The position numbers were made by a program, and so were the translations under genes. A stretch of DNA of 64,000 nt from Arthrobacter sp. zg-Y1110 (GTDB lineage: Bacteria > Actinomycetota > Actinomycetes > Actinomycetales > Micrococcaceae), in assembly GCF_025244865.1 (NCBI RefSeq), contig NZ_CP104272.1, positions 124,001-188,000 on the forward strand, given 5' to 3'. Positions 17,623 to 27,753 of the stretch are shown here, piece after piece. The first letter of the stretch is position 1, and each line of letters opens with the position of its first letter. Below the pieces are notes generated by a model that worked only from the letters and a program-made list of their open reading frames with translations, was not told where the DNA came from and did no database searches.

Positions 17623-17741
17623 GTCTTCTCCACGCCGACAGGTATCCCCGGCCGCTGCTTAACCGGGTCTGCAACCGTATCAACGCGGATGTCCTGCTGT
17701 CTGCCGTTCTTTCCCTTTTAGCGGATTTCGGTTGCAAACGC

Positions 17742-18887
17742 TCAGAACGTAGCTGCGGATTCCTTGTGGTGTCCGACGACGGCGGCGGTCGCCTCCGCAA
17801 TGGCCTCCTCTTCGTCGGTGGGCACCACGAGGACGGCAATGGCAGAGTCGGGCGTACTGATGCGCCGGGCCTGCTTGCCGGGTGCCAGATTGGCTTCGGA
17901 GTCGAGCCGGATGCCGAGGGGACCCAGCTGGTCCACCACCAGCTGGCGGAAACTCCAGCCGTTTTCGCCGATCCCCGCAGTGAAAACCACCGCCTGCGCG
18001 CCGCCCACGGCCACGTGGTAGGCACCGATGTACTTGGCCAGCCGGTAGGCGGCCACGGTCAGGGCCAGTCGAGCCTGCTCATTGCCGTTGTCGGCCGCTT
18101 CCTCGATACCGCGCATGTCCGACTCGCCGGCCAGGGCCCGCAGCCCCGACTCCCGGTTGAGCAGGTTGTCCAGGGCGTCGGCGTCGTACCCCTGCCGGGC
18201 CAGGAAAATGAGGATCGACGGGTCAACATCTCCGCTGCGGGTGCCCATTACCAGGCCCTCCAGGGGGGTGAATCCCATGGATGTGTCGATGCTCCTGCCG
18301 TCCTTGATGGCCGCCACCGAGGCACCGTTGCCCAAATGGGCGATCACGCCGTTGAACTCTGACGGCTCAATGCCCAGGAAGCGTGCAGCGGCCGGTGCGA
18401 CGTAGGCGTAGCTGGTGCCGTGGAAGCCGTAGCGGCGGATGCCGTGACGCCGGTACAGGCTGTCGGGCAGTGCATAGCGCCAGGCGTGTTCGGGCAGGGT
18501 GCGGTGGAAAGCGGTGTCGAAGACGGCCACCTGCGGGATCTTCGGCCACTTGTCATGGACGGCGCGGATGCCCATGGCGCTCGCGGGGTTGTGCAGCGGG
18601 GCCAGCGGGCTGAGCCGTTCAATCGAGCGGACAATTTCGTTGTTGACCAGTACGGGTTCGCTGAAGCGTTCCCCGCCGTGCACCACCCGGTGCCCCACGG
18701 CGTCGATAGTGCGTCCGTCCAGCTCGTCGCGGAGCCTGCTGCTGAGTTCTTCCAGCGCGGACGCGTGGTCCGGAACCACGTCGCCGATCCGGTCGATGAT
18801 TCCCTTGGCCAGCAGCTCCTGGGTATCGGTCTCCCGGACCTGGTACTTCAGCGAAGAGGACCCGGAATTGATGACAAGAACCAGCAT
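17742..18887 (-). CDS. ackA: Acetate kinase
   Basis: 381 residues; interconverts acetyl phosphate plus ADP with acetate plus ATP. ASKHA-fold motifs are present: VINSGSSSLKY (residues 5-15), the substrate region HRVVHGG, FDTAFH, YGFHGTSY, HLGNGASV and the C-terminal GIGENG. Its ATG abuts the pta stop codon (TAA directly followed by ATG), with AGGAGG inside the end of pta. The two are one leftward operon in the order pta-ackA. Confidence 0.96.
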   Translation of the reverse strand: MLVLVINSGSSSLKYQVRETDTQELLAKGIIDRIGDVVPDHASALEELSSRLRDELDGRTIDAVGHRVVHGGERFSEPVLVNNEIVRSIERLSPLAPLHNPASAMGIRAVHDKWPKIPQVAVFDTAFHRTLPEHAWRYALPDSLYRRHGIRRYGFHGTSYAYVAPAAARFLGIEPSEFNGVIAHLGNGASVAAIKDGRSIDTSMGFTPLEGLVMGTRSGDVDPSILIFLARQGYDADALDNLLNRESGLRALAGESDMRGIEEAADNGNEQARLALTVAAYRLAKYIGAYHVAVGGAQAVVFTAGIGENGWSFRQLVVDQLGPLGIRLDSEANLAPGKQARRISTPDSAIAVLVVPTDEEEAIAEATAAVVGHHKESAATF

Positions 18888-21032
18888 TTAATCCTCCTGT
18901 GCCTGCACCGCGGTGATGGCCACGGTGTTCACGATGTCCTCAACGGTGCAGCCGCGGCTGAGGTCGTTGACTGGTTTGCGCAGGCCCTGCAGGATCGGGC
19001 CCACGGCCACGGCTCCGGCGGACTGCTGCACGGCCTTGTAGGTGTTATTTCCGGTATTCAGGTCAGGGAAGATGAACACCGTGGCCTGTCCCGCCACCGA
19101 GGAACCGGGTGCCTTGGAAGCGGCTACGGAGGCATCGACGGCGGCGTCGTACTGGATGGGTCCTTCCACCGGGAGATCCGGGCGGGCGCGGCGCACCAGC
19201 TCGGTGGCCTGCCGGACGCGTTCCACCGAGCCGCCCGTTCCGGAGGAGCCGGTGGAGTAGGAGAGCATGGCGACCCGCGGCGTGACTCCGAACTGCTCGG
19301 CGGTGGCGGCGGAGGCGAGGGCGATGTCCGCCAACTGCTCGGCGTCCGGGTCCGGATTCACTGCACAGTCCCCGTAGACAAGGACGCGGTCCTCCAGCAG
19401 CATCAGGAACACCGAGGAGACGATCTTGACGCCCTCGCGGGTCCGGATGAACTCCAGGGCAGGCCGGATGGTGTTGGCGGTGGTGTGGGCCGCGCCGGAG
19501 ACCATGCCGTCCATCCTGCCCAGCTGCACCATCATGGTGCCGAAATATGCCCCGTGGAGCATACGTTCGCTGGCGTCTTCCAGGGATACGCCCTTGTGTT
19601 TACGGAGAGTGGCGTATTCGCGGGCAAATTCCTCCCGCAGGGCACTGGTTGCCGGGTTGATGAGGTTGATGTTGGACAAGTCAATGCCCTCGCTTGCTGC
19701 CAGTTCACGGATCTGGCCCTCCGGGCCCAGCACCGTCAGGGCACACACGTCCCGCCGGCTGAGGATCTCTGCGGCCTGCAGAACCCGCAGGTCCAACCCT
19801 TCCGGCAGCACGATCCGCTGCCGGCTGGTACGGGCCCGCACGATCAGCTCATTGAGGAACCGCAGCGGTGTGGTGGTGGCAGGGCGGGGCAGTGCCAGGC
19901 GTTCCAGCATTTCGGCCTCATCCACATGCCGGGACCAGGTGCCCAGGGCTGCGGCGACCTTCCGCCGGTTGCCGCTGGAAATCTCGCCCCGGACCCTGCT
20001 GACCCTGCGCGCGGTGATATAGGTGTCCGTTTCGACTTCGAAGACTGGGAAGGGTGCCGAAGCCAGCAGTCCCAGGATGGCCGGTTCCACCTCGATGCCG
20101 CCGGTGAGGATCATGCCGCTGGCCACGGGAAAGTCCGAGGAGAAGGAGGATGCCAGGGTGGCGACCATAACGTCGGCGCGGTCGGCCGGGACAATCACCA
20201 GGGTCCCGTCCGAAAGCTGCGGGATGAAGTTCCCAACGGTCATGGCGGCAACCTTGACTGCGGAAACGTCGCGTTCAAGGTTGGCGCTGCCTGCCACTTG
20301 GCGGGCCCGCAGCGCCGTCTGCACTTCGGCGATCGACGGCTGGGAGATTTCACTCTGTTCGGGAATGACGTAGACCGGCCGGCCGCTCTGTCCGGGCCGG
20401 ATGGCGCTGGTGATGGCCTCGACGTCGGACGGTGCTGCCCGGTTGACCATCACGGCCAGCAGGTCGCACTTCGCGTCGGCCAATTGGCGGCGGGCCACGT
20501 CGACGGCGTCGGCCGTCTCCGCCGCAGTGGTGTCCTGGGCGTTGACGACGGCGAGCACGACAGTGCCCAGGTCATTGGCCAGCCGGGCGTTGAGATCGAA
20601 CTCCAGGGCGACGTCGTGCCCGGAGAGATCGGTGCCTTCGACAATGACGACGTCGCAGTTTGCGGCAATTTCGCTGTAAACGGCCAGGCAGCGGGCATCA
20701 ACTTCGCCACGCTCCCCGGCAACCAGCAATGCACGCAGCTGGGTCCGGGTCAGGCCGCCGCGGCAGGTGGCCGGGCCCAGGTTGAAGCGGCGCTGCATCA
20801 GCTCCACCATGGGATCCTGTGCCGGATTGTCGCCCTCGACGATCGGCCGGAAAAAGCCCACCCGGTCTGCGTGCCGGCCGAGCATGTCCGCCAGCCCCAG
20901 GCTGATCAGGGATTTGCCGGATCCGGGCGTCATGGCGCTTACATAGATTCCGCGGGCCATAGCTGCTTGTCCGTTCGTTGCCGGGATGAAACCTGGGTTA
21001 GCCGCCCCTGACAAGCGAGTGGCGTACGTCAT
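18888..21032 (-). CDS. pta: Phosphate acetyltransferase (long, three-domain form)
   Basis: 714 residues from ATG 21032, chosen because GGGAGG lies 6 bp upstream; an in-frame ATG two codons earlier sits on the ribosome binding site. Domains: an N-terminal P-loop BioD-like region (VSAMTPGSGKSLISLGLADM), a middle DRTGG domain (about 210-330), and a C-terminal PTA domain with PEGLDLRVLQAAEIL, MVSGAAHTTANTIRPAL and FPDLNTGNNTYKAV. It makes acetyl phosphate from acetyl-CoA. Coupled with ackA, it handles acetate overflow or uptake. Confidence 0.95.
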   Translation of the reverse strand: MTYATRLSGAANPGFIPATNGQAAMARGIYVSAMTPGSGKSLISLGLADMLGRHADRVGFFRPIVEGDNPAQDPMVELMQRRFNLGPATCRGGLTRTQLRALLVAGERGEVDARCLAVYSEIAANCDVVIVEGTDLSGHDVALEFDLNARLANDLGTVVLAVVNAQDTTAAETADAVDVARRQLADAKCDLLAVMVNRAAPSDVEAITSAIRPGQSGRPVYVIPEQSEISQPSIAEVQTALRARQVAGSANLERDVSAVKVAAMTVGNFIPQLSDGTLVIVPADRADVMVATLASSFSSDFPVASGMILTGGIEVEPAILGLLASAPFPVFEVETDTYITARRVSRVRGEISSGNRRKVAAALGTWSRHVDEAEMLERLALPRPATTTPLRFLNELIVRARTSRQRIVLPEGLDLRVLQAAEILSRRDVCALTVLGPEGQIRELAASEGIDLSNINLINPATSALREEFAREYATLRKHKGVSLEDASERMLHGAYFGTMMVQLGRMDGMVSGAAHTTANTIRPALEFIRTREGVKIVSSVFLMLLEDRVLVYGDCAVNPDPDAEQLADIALASAATAEQFGVTPRVAMLSYSTGSSGTGGSVERVRQATELVRRARPDLPVEGPIQYDAAVDASVAASKAPGSSVAGQATVFIFPDLNTGNNTYKAVQQSAGAVAVGPILQGLRKPVNDLSRGCTVEDIVNTVAITAVQAQED

Positions 21033-21204
21033 ATCCATCCTCCCAAAAGGCCGCGGCACTTGCCAGCCAGCGCCCCGGTGCCGGTTCCGCAGGAGGTGCT
21101 TCTTGGACTCCGGCGTCTCAGAATGTGAGACTAAAATAAAAGCCGCATGGCGCCCAGCCTAAGATTGATCGGTTAGATTTCCCTCAGATAAGGCGAGGAT
21201 CCAC

Positions 21205-22719
21205 GTGAGTCTCTTCCGTACCAAACCCATCGAGAGTTCCCTTGCGGACGCCGACGAGCCCGGCCGTCGGCTAAAGCGCTCACTCACCACCTGGGACCTC
21301 ATGATTATGGGCGTCGCGGTTGCCGTCGGCGCCGGTATCTTCTCGGTAGGCGCCCGGGCAGCGGGGCAGTTCTCCGGCCCGGCCGTAACCCTTTCGTTCG
21401 TCCTGGCGGCGATCACCTGCGCGCTCGCCATCATGTGTTACGCCGAGTTCGCCACGGCCATTCCGGTGGCAGGTTCCGCCTACGTGTTCACCTACGCCAC
21501 GATGGGCGAGCTGGCTGCCTGGATCATCGGCTGGAACCTCATCCTGGAGCTGTTCACCGCAGCGGCAGTTATTGCGAAGTACTGGGGCATCTACCTCAGC
21601 GAGGTCTTTGCACTTATCGGCTGGGACATACCGGCAACGCTGGAACTGGGTGTGATTTCGCTGACCTGGGGACCGTTCCTGATCGTCGCAGTCTTTACCT
21701 TCCTCCTGGTCATGGGTACCAAGCTTTCCGCTCAGGTGAGCAACGTTTTCACCATCATCAAGGTGGGCGTGGTGCTCTTCGTGATTGTCGCCGGTTTCTT
21801 CTACGTCAAGGCGGAGAACTACACGCCGTTTATTCCGGACCCGGTCTCCACCGCCACTGATGGAAGCTCGGGGGTCCTGAAGCAGTCCCTGTTCTCCTTC
21901 CTGACCGGTGCCGCCCCTGCGCAGTACGGATTGTTCGGTGTCTTTGCCGGCGCCGCCATCGTTTTCTTCGCGTTCATCGGATTCGACGTGGTGGCCACCT
22001 CTGCCGAAGAGGTCAAGGACCCGGGCAAGACCCTTCCGCGGGGCATCTTCGCCGGCCTGGCCGTGGTCACGCTGCTTTACATCGGCGTCTCCCTGGCGCT
22101 GACCGGCATGGTCCCCTACACCGACCTGGCCGCAGCCGAAGACCCCAACCTCGCAACGGCCTTTGCACTTGTGGGAAACACCGGTGCGGCATCGGTCATC
22201 GCCGTCGGATCCCTGATTGGCCTGACCACGGTGATCATGGTGCTGCTGATGGGCCTGGCCCGCGTGGTGCTGGCGATGTCCCGCGACGGCCTGCTGCCCC
22301 GCTCGCTCTCCCGGACCAGCGACAAGCACTCCACGCCGGCCCGGCTGCAGATTATCCTCGGTGTCCTGGTGGCCGTGGTGGCAGGGTTCACGCGGGTGGA
22401 CGTTCTCGAGGAAATGATCAACATCGGCACGCTCTCCGCGTTCGTGGTGGTTAGCCTGGGCATCCTGGTGCTGCGGAAAAAGCGTCCGGACCTGCGCCCG
22501 GCCTTCCGGGTGCCCTTCGGTCCGGTGATCCCGGTCCTTTCCGCGGTGCTGTGCCTGTACCTGATGACCAACCTGGCTGTTGAGACCTGGATCTACTTCG
22601 CGGGCTGGCTGGTCGTTGGCTTCCTGCTGTACTTCGCCTACGGGCAGCGGCATTCGCGTCTCAACGAGAAATTCCATGACGTGGCCGCCGCCGGTGAAAG
22701 CCGGGACGCGGCAGTCTGA
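21205..22719 (+). CDS. APC-superfamily amino acid permease
   Basis: 504 residues with about 12-13 membrane helices. Helix 1 has the APC substrate-binding glycine motif (GVAVAVGAGIFSVGARAAGQ). Helix 6 has FFAFIGFDVVATSAEEVKDP, the classic motif of the cationic amino acid transporter/YfnA group, so basic amino acids or polyamines are likely substrates (inference). The GTG start follows GCGAGGATC. It is divergent from pta. A terminator lies 38 bp downstream. Confidence 0.9.
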   Translation: MSLFRTKPIESSLADADEPGRRLKRSLTTWDLMIMGVAVAVGAGIFSVGARAAGQFSGPAVTLSFVLAAITCALAIMCYAEFATAIPVAGSAYVFTYATMGELAAWIIGWNLILELFTAAAVIAKYWGIYLSEVFALIGWDIPATLELGVISLTWGPFLIVAVFTFLLVMGTKLSAQVSNVFTIIKVGVVLFVIVAGFFYVKAENYTPFIPDPVSTATDGSSGVLKQSLFSFLTGAAPAQYGLFGVFAGAAIVFFAFIGFDVVATSAEEVKDPGKTLPRGIFAGLAVVTLLYIGVSLALTGMVPYTDLAAAEDPNLATAFALVGNTGAASVIAVGSLIGLTTVIMVLLMGLARVVLAMSRDGLLPRSLSRTSDKHSTPARLQIILGVLVAVVAGFTRVDVLEEMINIGTLSAFVVVSLGILVLRKKRPDLRPAFRVPFGPVIPVLSAVLCLYLMTNLAVETWIYFAGWLVVGFLLYFAYGQRHSRLNEKFHDVAAAGESRDAAV

Positions 22720-22757
22720 GCCCGGCGGGCCGAACGGTCCGCCAGCAAACCCCTAAA

Positions 22758-22796
22758 CCCGCGCAGGCTGCTCCGAGCGGCCTGCGCGGGTTTTTT
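22758..22796 (+). terminator. Intrinsic terminator of the APC permease gene
   Basis: CCCGCGCAGGC (22758-22768) pairs with GCCTGCGCGGG (22780-22790) and is followed immediately by TTTTTT. Confidence 0.95.
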
Positions 22797-22822
22797 GGTG
22801 CCTGCAGTGGCACACTGGGCAG

Positions 22823-23167
22823 ATGCTTGTAGCCTTTTCCGTCGCTCCGTCCGGTACCGGCCCACAGACACCCGCCGGCGGTCCGTCGGCCTCGGTGCAC
22901 GACGCCGTGGCCGCCGCCGTTCGAATTGTCCGGGAATCCGGCCTGCCGAATTCCACGGACGCCATGTTCACCACCCTTGAGGGCGAGTGGGACGAAGTCA
23001 TGGATGTCATCCGCCGGGCCACGGAAGCGGTTGGCCAGTACGGCAGCCGGGTTTCGCTGGTGCTCAAGGCGGATATCCGGCCGGGGCACACCGGTGAATT
23101 GACCGGCAAGGTGGAACGGCTGGAAAAGGCACTCGGCGACCTGGACGAGTACAGCGGGCACGCCTAG
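22823..23167 (+). CDS. MTH1187-family thiamine-binding protein (DUF77)
   Basis: 114 residues with the ferredoxin-like beta-alpha-beta pattern of the MTH1187/YkoF group (LVAFSVAPSG, VHDAVAAAVRIVRESGL, AMFTTLEGEWDEVMDVI, RVSLVLKADIRPG). Family members bind thiamine or related pyrimidines and form tetramers. It is slightly longer than usual because of a PQTPAGGPS insertion after strand 1. No ribosome binding site is seen, so it might be leaderless. It precedes the methyltransferase gene by 41 bp. Confidence 0.88.
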   Translation: MLVAFSVAPSGTGPQTPAGGPSASVHDAVAAAVRIVRESGLPNSTDAMFTTLEGEWDEVMDVIRRATEAVGQYGSRVSLVLKADIRPGHTGELTGKVERLEKALGDLDEYSGHA

Positions 23168-23208
23168 GCACGCAGCGGCCGGACACACCGGCGGAACGGG
23201 AGCAGGGG

Positions 23209-23859
23209 ATGTCGCAGTGGGAGCAGGTCGAGGAGTACCTCAGCAGCCGCGTGGTGCGGCCGGATGACCAGCTGAAAGCCATCATTGCTGCGACCGGGGC
23301 CGCAGGGCTGCCGGCAATCGAGGTAACCGCCGCGCAGGGGAAGTTCCTGATGCTGCTGGCCCGCATCTCCGGTGCCCGGCGGATCCTGGAGATCGGCACC
23401 CTGGGCGGGTTCAGCACGGCCTGGCTCGCCCGGGCGCTGCCCGACGACGGCGAACTCATCACGTGCGAATACGAACCCCGCCATGCGGAGGTGGCCCGCG
23501 CCAATCTGGCCGCGGCCGGGCTTCTGGACCGCGTGACCATTCGGGTGGGCGCAGCCTTGGACACCCTGCCGGATCTGGCCGAGGCAGAGCCGTTCGATCT
23601 GTTCTTCATTGACGCGGACAAGGTCAACAACCCCGCCTACCTGGAGTGGGCGGTGAAACTGTCCCGGCCGGGGAGCGTGATTGTGCTGGACAACGTGGTC
23701 CGCGGCGGCAGCGTCCTGGACCCCGGCGGCGACGAAGCGGTGCAGGGCACCCGCGCTGCGGTGGACATCCTGGGCTCGCATCCGCGGCTGGACGCCACCG
23801 CCCTGCAGACAGTGGGGAGCAAGGGGTGGGACGGGTTTGCGCTGGCGGTGGTGGCGTGA
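23209..23859 (+). CDS. O-methyltransferase, family 3
   Basis: 216 residues. SAM-binding motif I is ILEIGTLGGFSTAWLA. The acidic residue of motif II is in TCEYEPRHAEVA. The metal and substrate motifs of the catechol-type family are FFIDADKVNNPAYL and VIVLDNVVRGG. Such enzymes methylate small catechols or other hydroxyls with a divalent metal; the in vivo substrate is unknown. Cytoplasmic, with no regulatory context. Confidence 0.92.
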   Translation: MSQWEQVEEYLSSRVVRPDDQLKAIIAATGAAGLPAIEVTAAQGKFLMLLARISGARRILEIGTLGGFSTAWLARALPDDGELITCEYEPRHAEVARANLAAAGLLDRVTIRVGAALDTLPDLAEAEPFDLFFIDADKVNNPAYLEWAVKLSRPGSVIVLDNVVRGGSVLDPGGDEAVQGTRAAVDILGSHPRLDATALQTVGSKGWDGFALAVVA

Positions 23860-23905
23860 CTCTCCCCGGTCAGGGACGTAGCCGGAGCCGACTTAAGCTG
23901 GAGAT

Positions 23906-24418
23906 ATGAGCTTTAGTATCCGGCGCGCCCTCCCCGGCGACGCCGAGGACTTCGTGTCCGTCCATCTGCAGTCCTGGCGGGAGAGTTACGCCCATGTACT
24001 GGGGGATGAGGTGTTCCGGCGCCGGGAAGCGGACCGCAGCGCCGCCGTCGAACACCGGCGGGCAGCTCTGGCCGAACAGGCAATGGAGCCGGCCATTCGA
24101 AACTGGCTGGCCCACTCGGAAGACGGCCGGCTCCTTGGTTTCGCGTCCGCCGGCCCCGCACGGGACAGCGACGCGGACGTTCCGCTGGAACTTTGGTCCA
24201 TTTACATCCTGGCCGAAGCATACGGAAAGGGTGTTGGACAAGCCTTGCTGGAGCAGGCCGTGGAAAAGGAACCCGCTTACGTCTGGGTGCTCGAGGACAA
24301 TGCTCGTGCCCAGGCGTTTTACCGGCGCAACGGCTTTGTGGCGGATGGAACGTCAAAGGACCTGCCGCAGGTCTGGGCCGGCACCGGCATGGTGGAAATC
24401 CGGATGGTGAGGCACTGA
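23906..24418 (+). CDS. GNAT-family N-acetyltransferase
   Basis: 170 residues with a complete GNAT fold. The N-terminus (SIRRALPGDAEDFVSVHLQSW) is typical of the family. The acetyl-CoA motif A is IYILAEAYGKGVGQALLEQA (Q/R-x-x-G-x-G/A type). A late motif B (WVLEDNARAQAFYRRNGFVAD) shows the family's E-x-N-x-x-A-x-x-F-Y-x-x-x-G-F pattern. The substrate is unknown. The stop overlaps the next ATG (TGATG), coupling it to the spermidine synthase-like gene. Confidence 0.93.
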   Translation: MSFSIRRALPGDAEDFVSVHLQSWRESYAHVLGDEVFRRREADRSAAVEHRRAALAEQAMEPAIRNWLAHSEDGRLLGFASAGPARDSDADVPLELWSIYILAEAYGKGVGQALLEQAVEKEPAYVWVLEDNARAQAFYRRNGFVADGTSKDLPQVWAGTGMVEIRMVRH

Positions 24419-25311
24419 TGGGGCGCAAGCGCCCCGGCAAGGACCCGGTGGACGCCGTGGCCGGCACCGGCCCGGTGGCCGGCACCTATCCGATCGACAC
24501 GGGAACCTGCGAACTGGTTCCGGATTCCTTCAGCCCCGACGGCTGGATCCTGATGGTGAACGGAGTGCACAGTTCGCATATCGACCTTGCCGACCCGCGG
24601 CACCTGGACTTCGAATACATGCGCTGGATCGCCGCCCTGGTGGAATCCCGCTGGCGTCCGGATGCCTCGCTGCGTGCCCTGCACCTGGGGGCGGCGGCGT
24701 GTTCGCTGGCCCGGTACCTGGCTGCCGTCTATCCCGGTGCCCGGCAGGTTGCCGTGGAACTGGACGGCAGGCTGGCTGAGCTGGTCCGCGGGTGGTTTGA
24801 CCTGCCCCGGGCACCCCTGCTGCGGCTGCGGGTGGGGGAGGCCCGTGCCGTCACCGAAACCCTGCACGAGGACAGCCGCGACCTGGTGATCCGCGATGTC
24901 TTCGCCGGTGCCAAGACACCGGTGCCGCTGACGACGACGGAATTCACCGCGCAGGTGGTCCGGGTGCTCGCTCCCGGCGGCGTCTACGTGGTGAACTGCG
25001 GTGACACCCCGGACCTGCGCGGTGCCCGCGCCGAAGCCGCCACCATCTGTGCGGCGTTTGAGTACACCGCGGCGATAGCCGATCCGGCCATGCTGAAGGG
25101 CCGTCGTTACGGCAATATCATCCTGGCCGGCAGCGACACCCCGTTTGCGGAGGATCCGTCCCTGCCCCGCACCCTGCTGGGGGGAGCAGTGCCGGCCCAT
25201 CTGTGGGCGGACGAAAAAGTGCGTAGCTTCGCGGCCGGTTCCCGGCCACTGCATGACGACCCTGTCCGGGAGGTGCCCGCGGAACAGTCGGTCGCGGCCC
25301 CCCGCCAGTAG
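24418..25311 (+). CDS. Spermidine synthase-like SAM-fold protein
   Basis: About 297 residues starting at the ATG that overlaps the acetyltransferase stop; the frame is open further upstream, but only as a shadow of that gene. It has the N-terminal beta strands typical of spermidine synthases (WILMVNGVHSSHIDLADP) and the Rossmann fold LHLGAAACSLARYLAAVYPG with AVELDGRLAELV. The region DLVIRDVFAGAKTPVPLTT replaces the usual DV(I/L)xDxF..P aminopropyl-transfer loop. Actinobacterial homologues are annotated as spermidine synthase without activity data; it may instead be a methyltransferase. Confidence 0.82.
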   Translation: MGRKRPGKDPVDAVAGTGPVAGTYPIDTGTCELVPDSFSPDGWILMVNGVHSSHIDLADPRHLDFEYMRWIAALVESRWRPDASLRALHLGAAACSLARYLAAVYPGARQVAVELDGRLAELVRGWFDLPRAPLLRLRVGEARAVTETLHEDSRDLVIRDVFAGAKTPVPLTTTEFTAQVVRVLAPGGVYVVNCGDTPDLRGARAEAATICAAFEYTAAIADPAMLKGRRYGNIILAGSDTPFAEDPSLPRTLLGGAVPAHLWADEKVRSFAAGSRPLHDDPVREVPAEQSVAAPRQ

Positions 25312-25438
25312 CGCGCCGCGGGCGCCGAAGGGCGCCGGACCGGCAGCCTCCGCTTAACAGTCAGCATGCTTACTTAGTAGGGTGGTGGAAACGGCCGCGG
25401 CTTTCGGGCGGCGGTTGGACAACCACGATGGAGGCTAC

Positions 25439-27655
25439 ATGTTCAGCAAGAGCACATCCGAACCCGACCTGCCCGTCCCGGGCGCCCCGGCGCCGCAGGC
25501 CCCGGAACTGGCCGAACCGACGCAGCCGCGCGAACCGCTGCCGCCCAAGCCTGACCAGGATGGACCGGAGACCGTTACTGCCACAGGTGTGGCCACCGGG
25601 GCACCGAAGGCCTCCACCGCGCAGAGCGGACAATTCCTCACAACTGCCCAGGGTGCGCGGTTGCGGGACACCGATCATTCCCTGAAGGCCGGCCCCCGGG
25701 GCCCGGTGCTTCTGCAGGACCACCACCTGCGGGAAAAGATCACCCACTTCGACCACGAGCGCATTCCCGAGCGCGTGGTCCACGCCCGCGGCGCTGCCGC
25801 CCACGGCGTGTTTACCGCCAACGGCGCGGCCGAAGGAGTCACGCAGGCCGGTTTCCTGGCCAAGGGCGTGGAAACTCCCGTCTTTGTTCGCTTCTCCACC
25901 GTGCTCGGCTCCCGCGGTTCTGCGGACACGGTCCGGGACACCCGCGGTTTCAGCACCAAGTTCTACACCGCCGAGGGCAACTATGACCTGGTCGGCAACA
26001 ACATTCCGGTGTTCTTTATCCAGGACGCTATCAAGTTCCCCGACGTAATCCACGCCGGGAAGCCGCACCCGGACCGGGAGATTCCGCAGGCCCAGAGCGC
26101 CCACGACACCTTCTGGGACTTCGTCTCGCTCCACACCGAAGCGCAGCATCACACCATGTGGAACATGTCCGACCGCGGTATCCCGCGGTCCTACCGCACC
26201 ATGGAAGGCTTTGGCGTCCACACCTTCCGCCTGGTCAACGCCGCGGGCCAAACCACCCTGGTGAAGTTCCACTGGAAGCCCAAGCAGGGTGTGCACTCCC
26301 TGGTCTGGGAAGAAGCACAGATCATTAACGGCATGGATCCGGACTTCCACCGGCGCGACCTCGCGGACGCGATTGAAGCCGGCGCGTTCCCGCAGTGGGA
26401 TCTGGGCATCCAGGTGTTCCCCGACACCGAAGACGAAATGTTCGAGGGCATCGACCTGCTGGACCCGACCAAGCTCGTCCCCGAGGAACTGGCCCCCGTC
26501 CAGGTCATCGGCACCATGACGCTCAACGCGAACCCCACGAACTACTTCGCGGAAACCGAACAGGTCGCCTTCCACCCCGGACACCTGGTGCCGGGCATCG
26601 ACGTCACCAACGACCCGCTGCTGCAGGGCCGGTTGTTCTCCTACATCGATACGCAGCTGACCCGGCTGGGCGGCCCGAACTTCAGCCAGATTCCCATCAA
26701 CCGCCCGCATGCACCCGTCAACGACATGCTCCGGGACGGGTTCCACCAGAGTGCGGACCATTCCGGCGTGGCGCCGTACCAGCCCAACTCCCTCGACGGC
26801 GGCTGCCCCTTTATGGCCGGAGCAGACATGGGTGCCTTCATCGACGTTCCTGTCGAGGTGCCCGCGGCCCGCAAGGTGCGCGAGAATCCGGCGACGTTTG
26901 ATGACCACTACAGCCAGGCACGGATGTTCTTCCGTTCCCTGACGCCGGTGGAACAGGACCATGTGGTTCAGGCCTACACGTTTGAACTGGGCAAGTGCTA
27001 TGAGGAGAACATCCGGCTGCGCCAGCTCCAGTCGCTTGCCAATATCGACAAGCGCCTTGCCGAGGACGTGGCTGCCGGCCTGGGCCTGACGGCCCCGGCT
27101 CCCGCCCTCGACGTTGCCGACACTGCCCCCAGCCCTGCACTCAGCCAGCTCGGCGGCTCCTGGCCGGTAGCCGGCCGGGTGGTCGGTGTTGTTGCCGATG
27201 AAACATCCGACCTGGCCTCGGTTGCCGAGGTCCTGGCAGCTGTCCATGCAGAGGGCATGGTCCCGCTGGTCATTGCACCGCACGGCGGCAAGCTGGGCGC
27301 TGAAATCACGGTCCAGCGGACCTACCTGACGGCCCGCTCCACCGAATTCGATGCCGTGGTTGTAGCAGCGGCTTCGGGTGCCGCGGCACCGGATGCGGTG
27401 GATAGCCTGGATGCCAAGGCGGGCAACCCCGGCGGGCACCCCTCCCTCGACCCGAGGGTCACCCTGCTCCTGACGGAAGCCTTCCGCCATGCCAAGGCCA
27501 TCGGGGCCTGGGGGGACGGCGCTTCGGTCCTTGCGGCCGCCGGCATCCCCGCTGAAACAGCCGGCGTTGTTGTAGGCGGAGCCGCCGAGGTTGCGTCCGG
27601 CGTTACCGCGCTCCTGGCGAACCACCGGGTGTGGGAGCGTTTTCCTGCTGCATAG
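25439..27655 (+). CDS. katE: Large-subunit (clade II, HPII-like) catalase
   Basis: About 738 residues from ATG 25439 (GGAGG 5 bp upstream). The first 60 residues are Pro-rich. The catalase core has the distal His in [13 protein letters not shown], the Asn in GNNIPVFF, and the proximal haem Tyr in [13 protein letters not shown]. The clade II C-terminal flavodoxin/GATase1-like domain begins near residue 575 ([14 protein letters not shown]). It decomposes H2O2 in the cytoplasm. It is an isolated, probably stress- or stationary-phase-induced gene with its own terminator. Confidence 0.95.
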   Translation: MFSKSTSEPDLPVPGAPAPQAPELAEPTQPREPLPPKPDQDGPETVTATGVATGAPKASTAQSGQFLTTAQGARLRDTDHSLKAGPRGPVLLQDHHLREKITHFDHERIPERVVHARGAAAHGVFTANGAAEGVTQAGFLAKGVETPVFVRFSTVLGSRGSADTVRDTRGFSTKFYTAEGNYDLVGNNIPVFFIQDAIKFPDVIHAGKPHPDREIPQAQSAHDTFWDFVSLHTEAQHHTMWNMSDRGIPRSYRTMEGFGVHTFRLVNAAGQTTLVKFHWKPKQGVHSLVWEEAQIINGMDPDFHRRDLADAIEAGAFPQWDLGIQVFPDTEDEMFEGIDLLDPTKLVPEELAPVQVIGTMTLNANPTNYFAETEQVAFHPGHLVPGIDVTNDPLLQGRLFSYIDTQLTRLGGPNFSQIPINRPHAPVNDMLRDGFHQSADHSGVAPYQPNSLDGGCPFMAGADMGAFIDVPVEVPAARKVRENPATFDDHYSQARMFFRSLTPVEQDHVVQAYTFELGKCYEENIRLRQLQSLANIDKRLAEDVAAGLGLTAPAPALDVADTAPSPALSQLGGSWPVAGRVVGVVADETSDLASVAEVLAAVHAEGMVPLVIAPHGGKLGAEITVQRTYLTARSTEFDAVVVAAASGAAAPDAVDSLDAKAGNPGGHPSLDPRVTLLLTEAFRHAKAIGAWGDGASVLAAAGIPAETAGVVVGGAAEVASGVTALLANHRVWERFPAA

Positions 27656-27685
27656 CTGATGCGGTTGCCGGTGCCGAAACCGGTT

Positions 27686-27725
27686 AAACACGAAGGGATC
27701 CGCGGCTGCGGGTCCCTTCGTGTTT
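27686..27725. terminator. Bidirectional terminator between katE and the purine permease
   Basis: AAACACGAAGGGA (27686-27698) and TCCCTTCGTGTTT (27713-27725) are perfect inverted copies around a GC-rich 14-base loop. The two genes converge here. Confidence 0.92.
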
Positions 27726-27753
27726 GGCAGTACCGGGCGGAATTGGTCCCTGC

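Noticed and set aside
18420..21011. Very long open frame antisense to pta (863 codons)
   Set aside because: pta on the other strand has full family motifs. Long antisense frames are expected from the G/C-rich third positions of such genes, and this one has no recognisable motif.
25355..25380. Palindrome-like GTCAGCATGCTTAC in front of katE
   Set aside because: Only AGCATGCT is symmetric; 8-bp palindromes are frequent by chance and no second copy was seen nearby.
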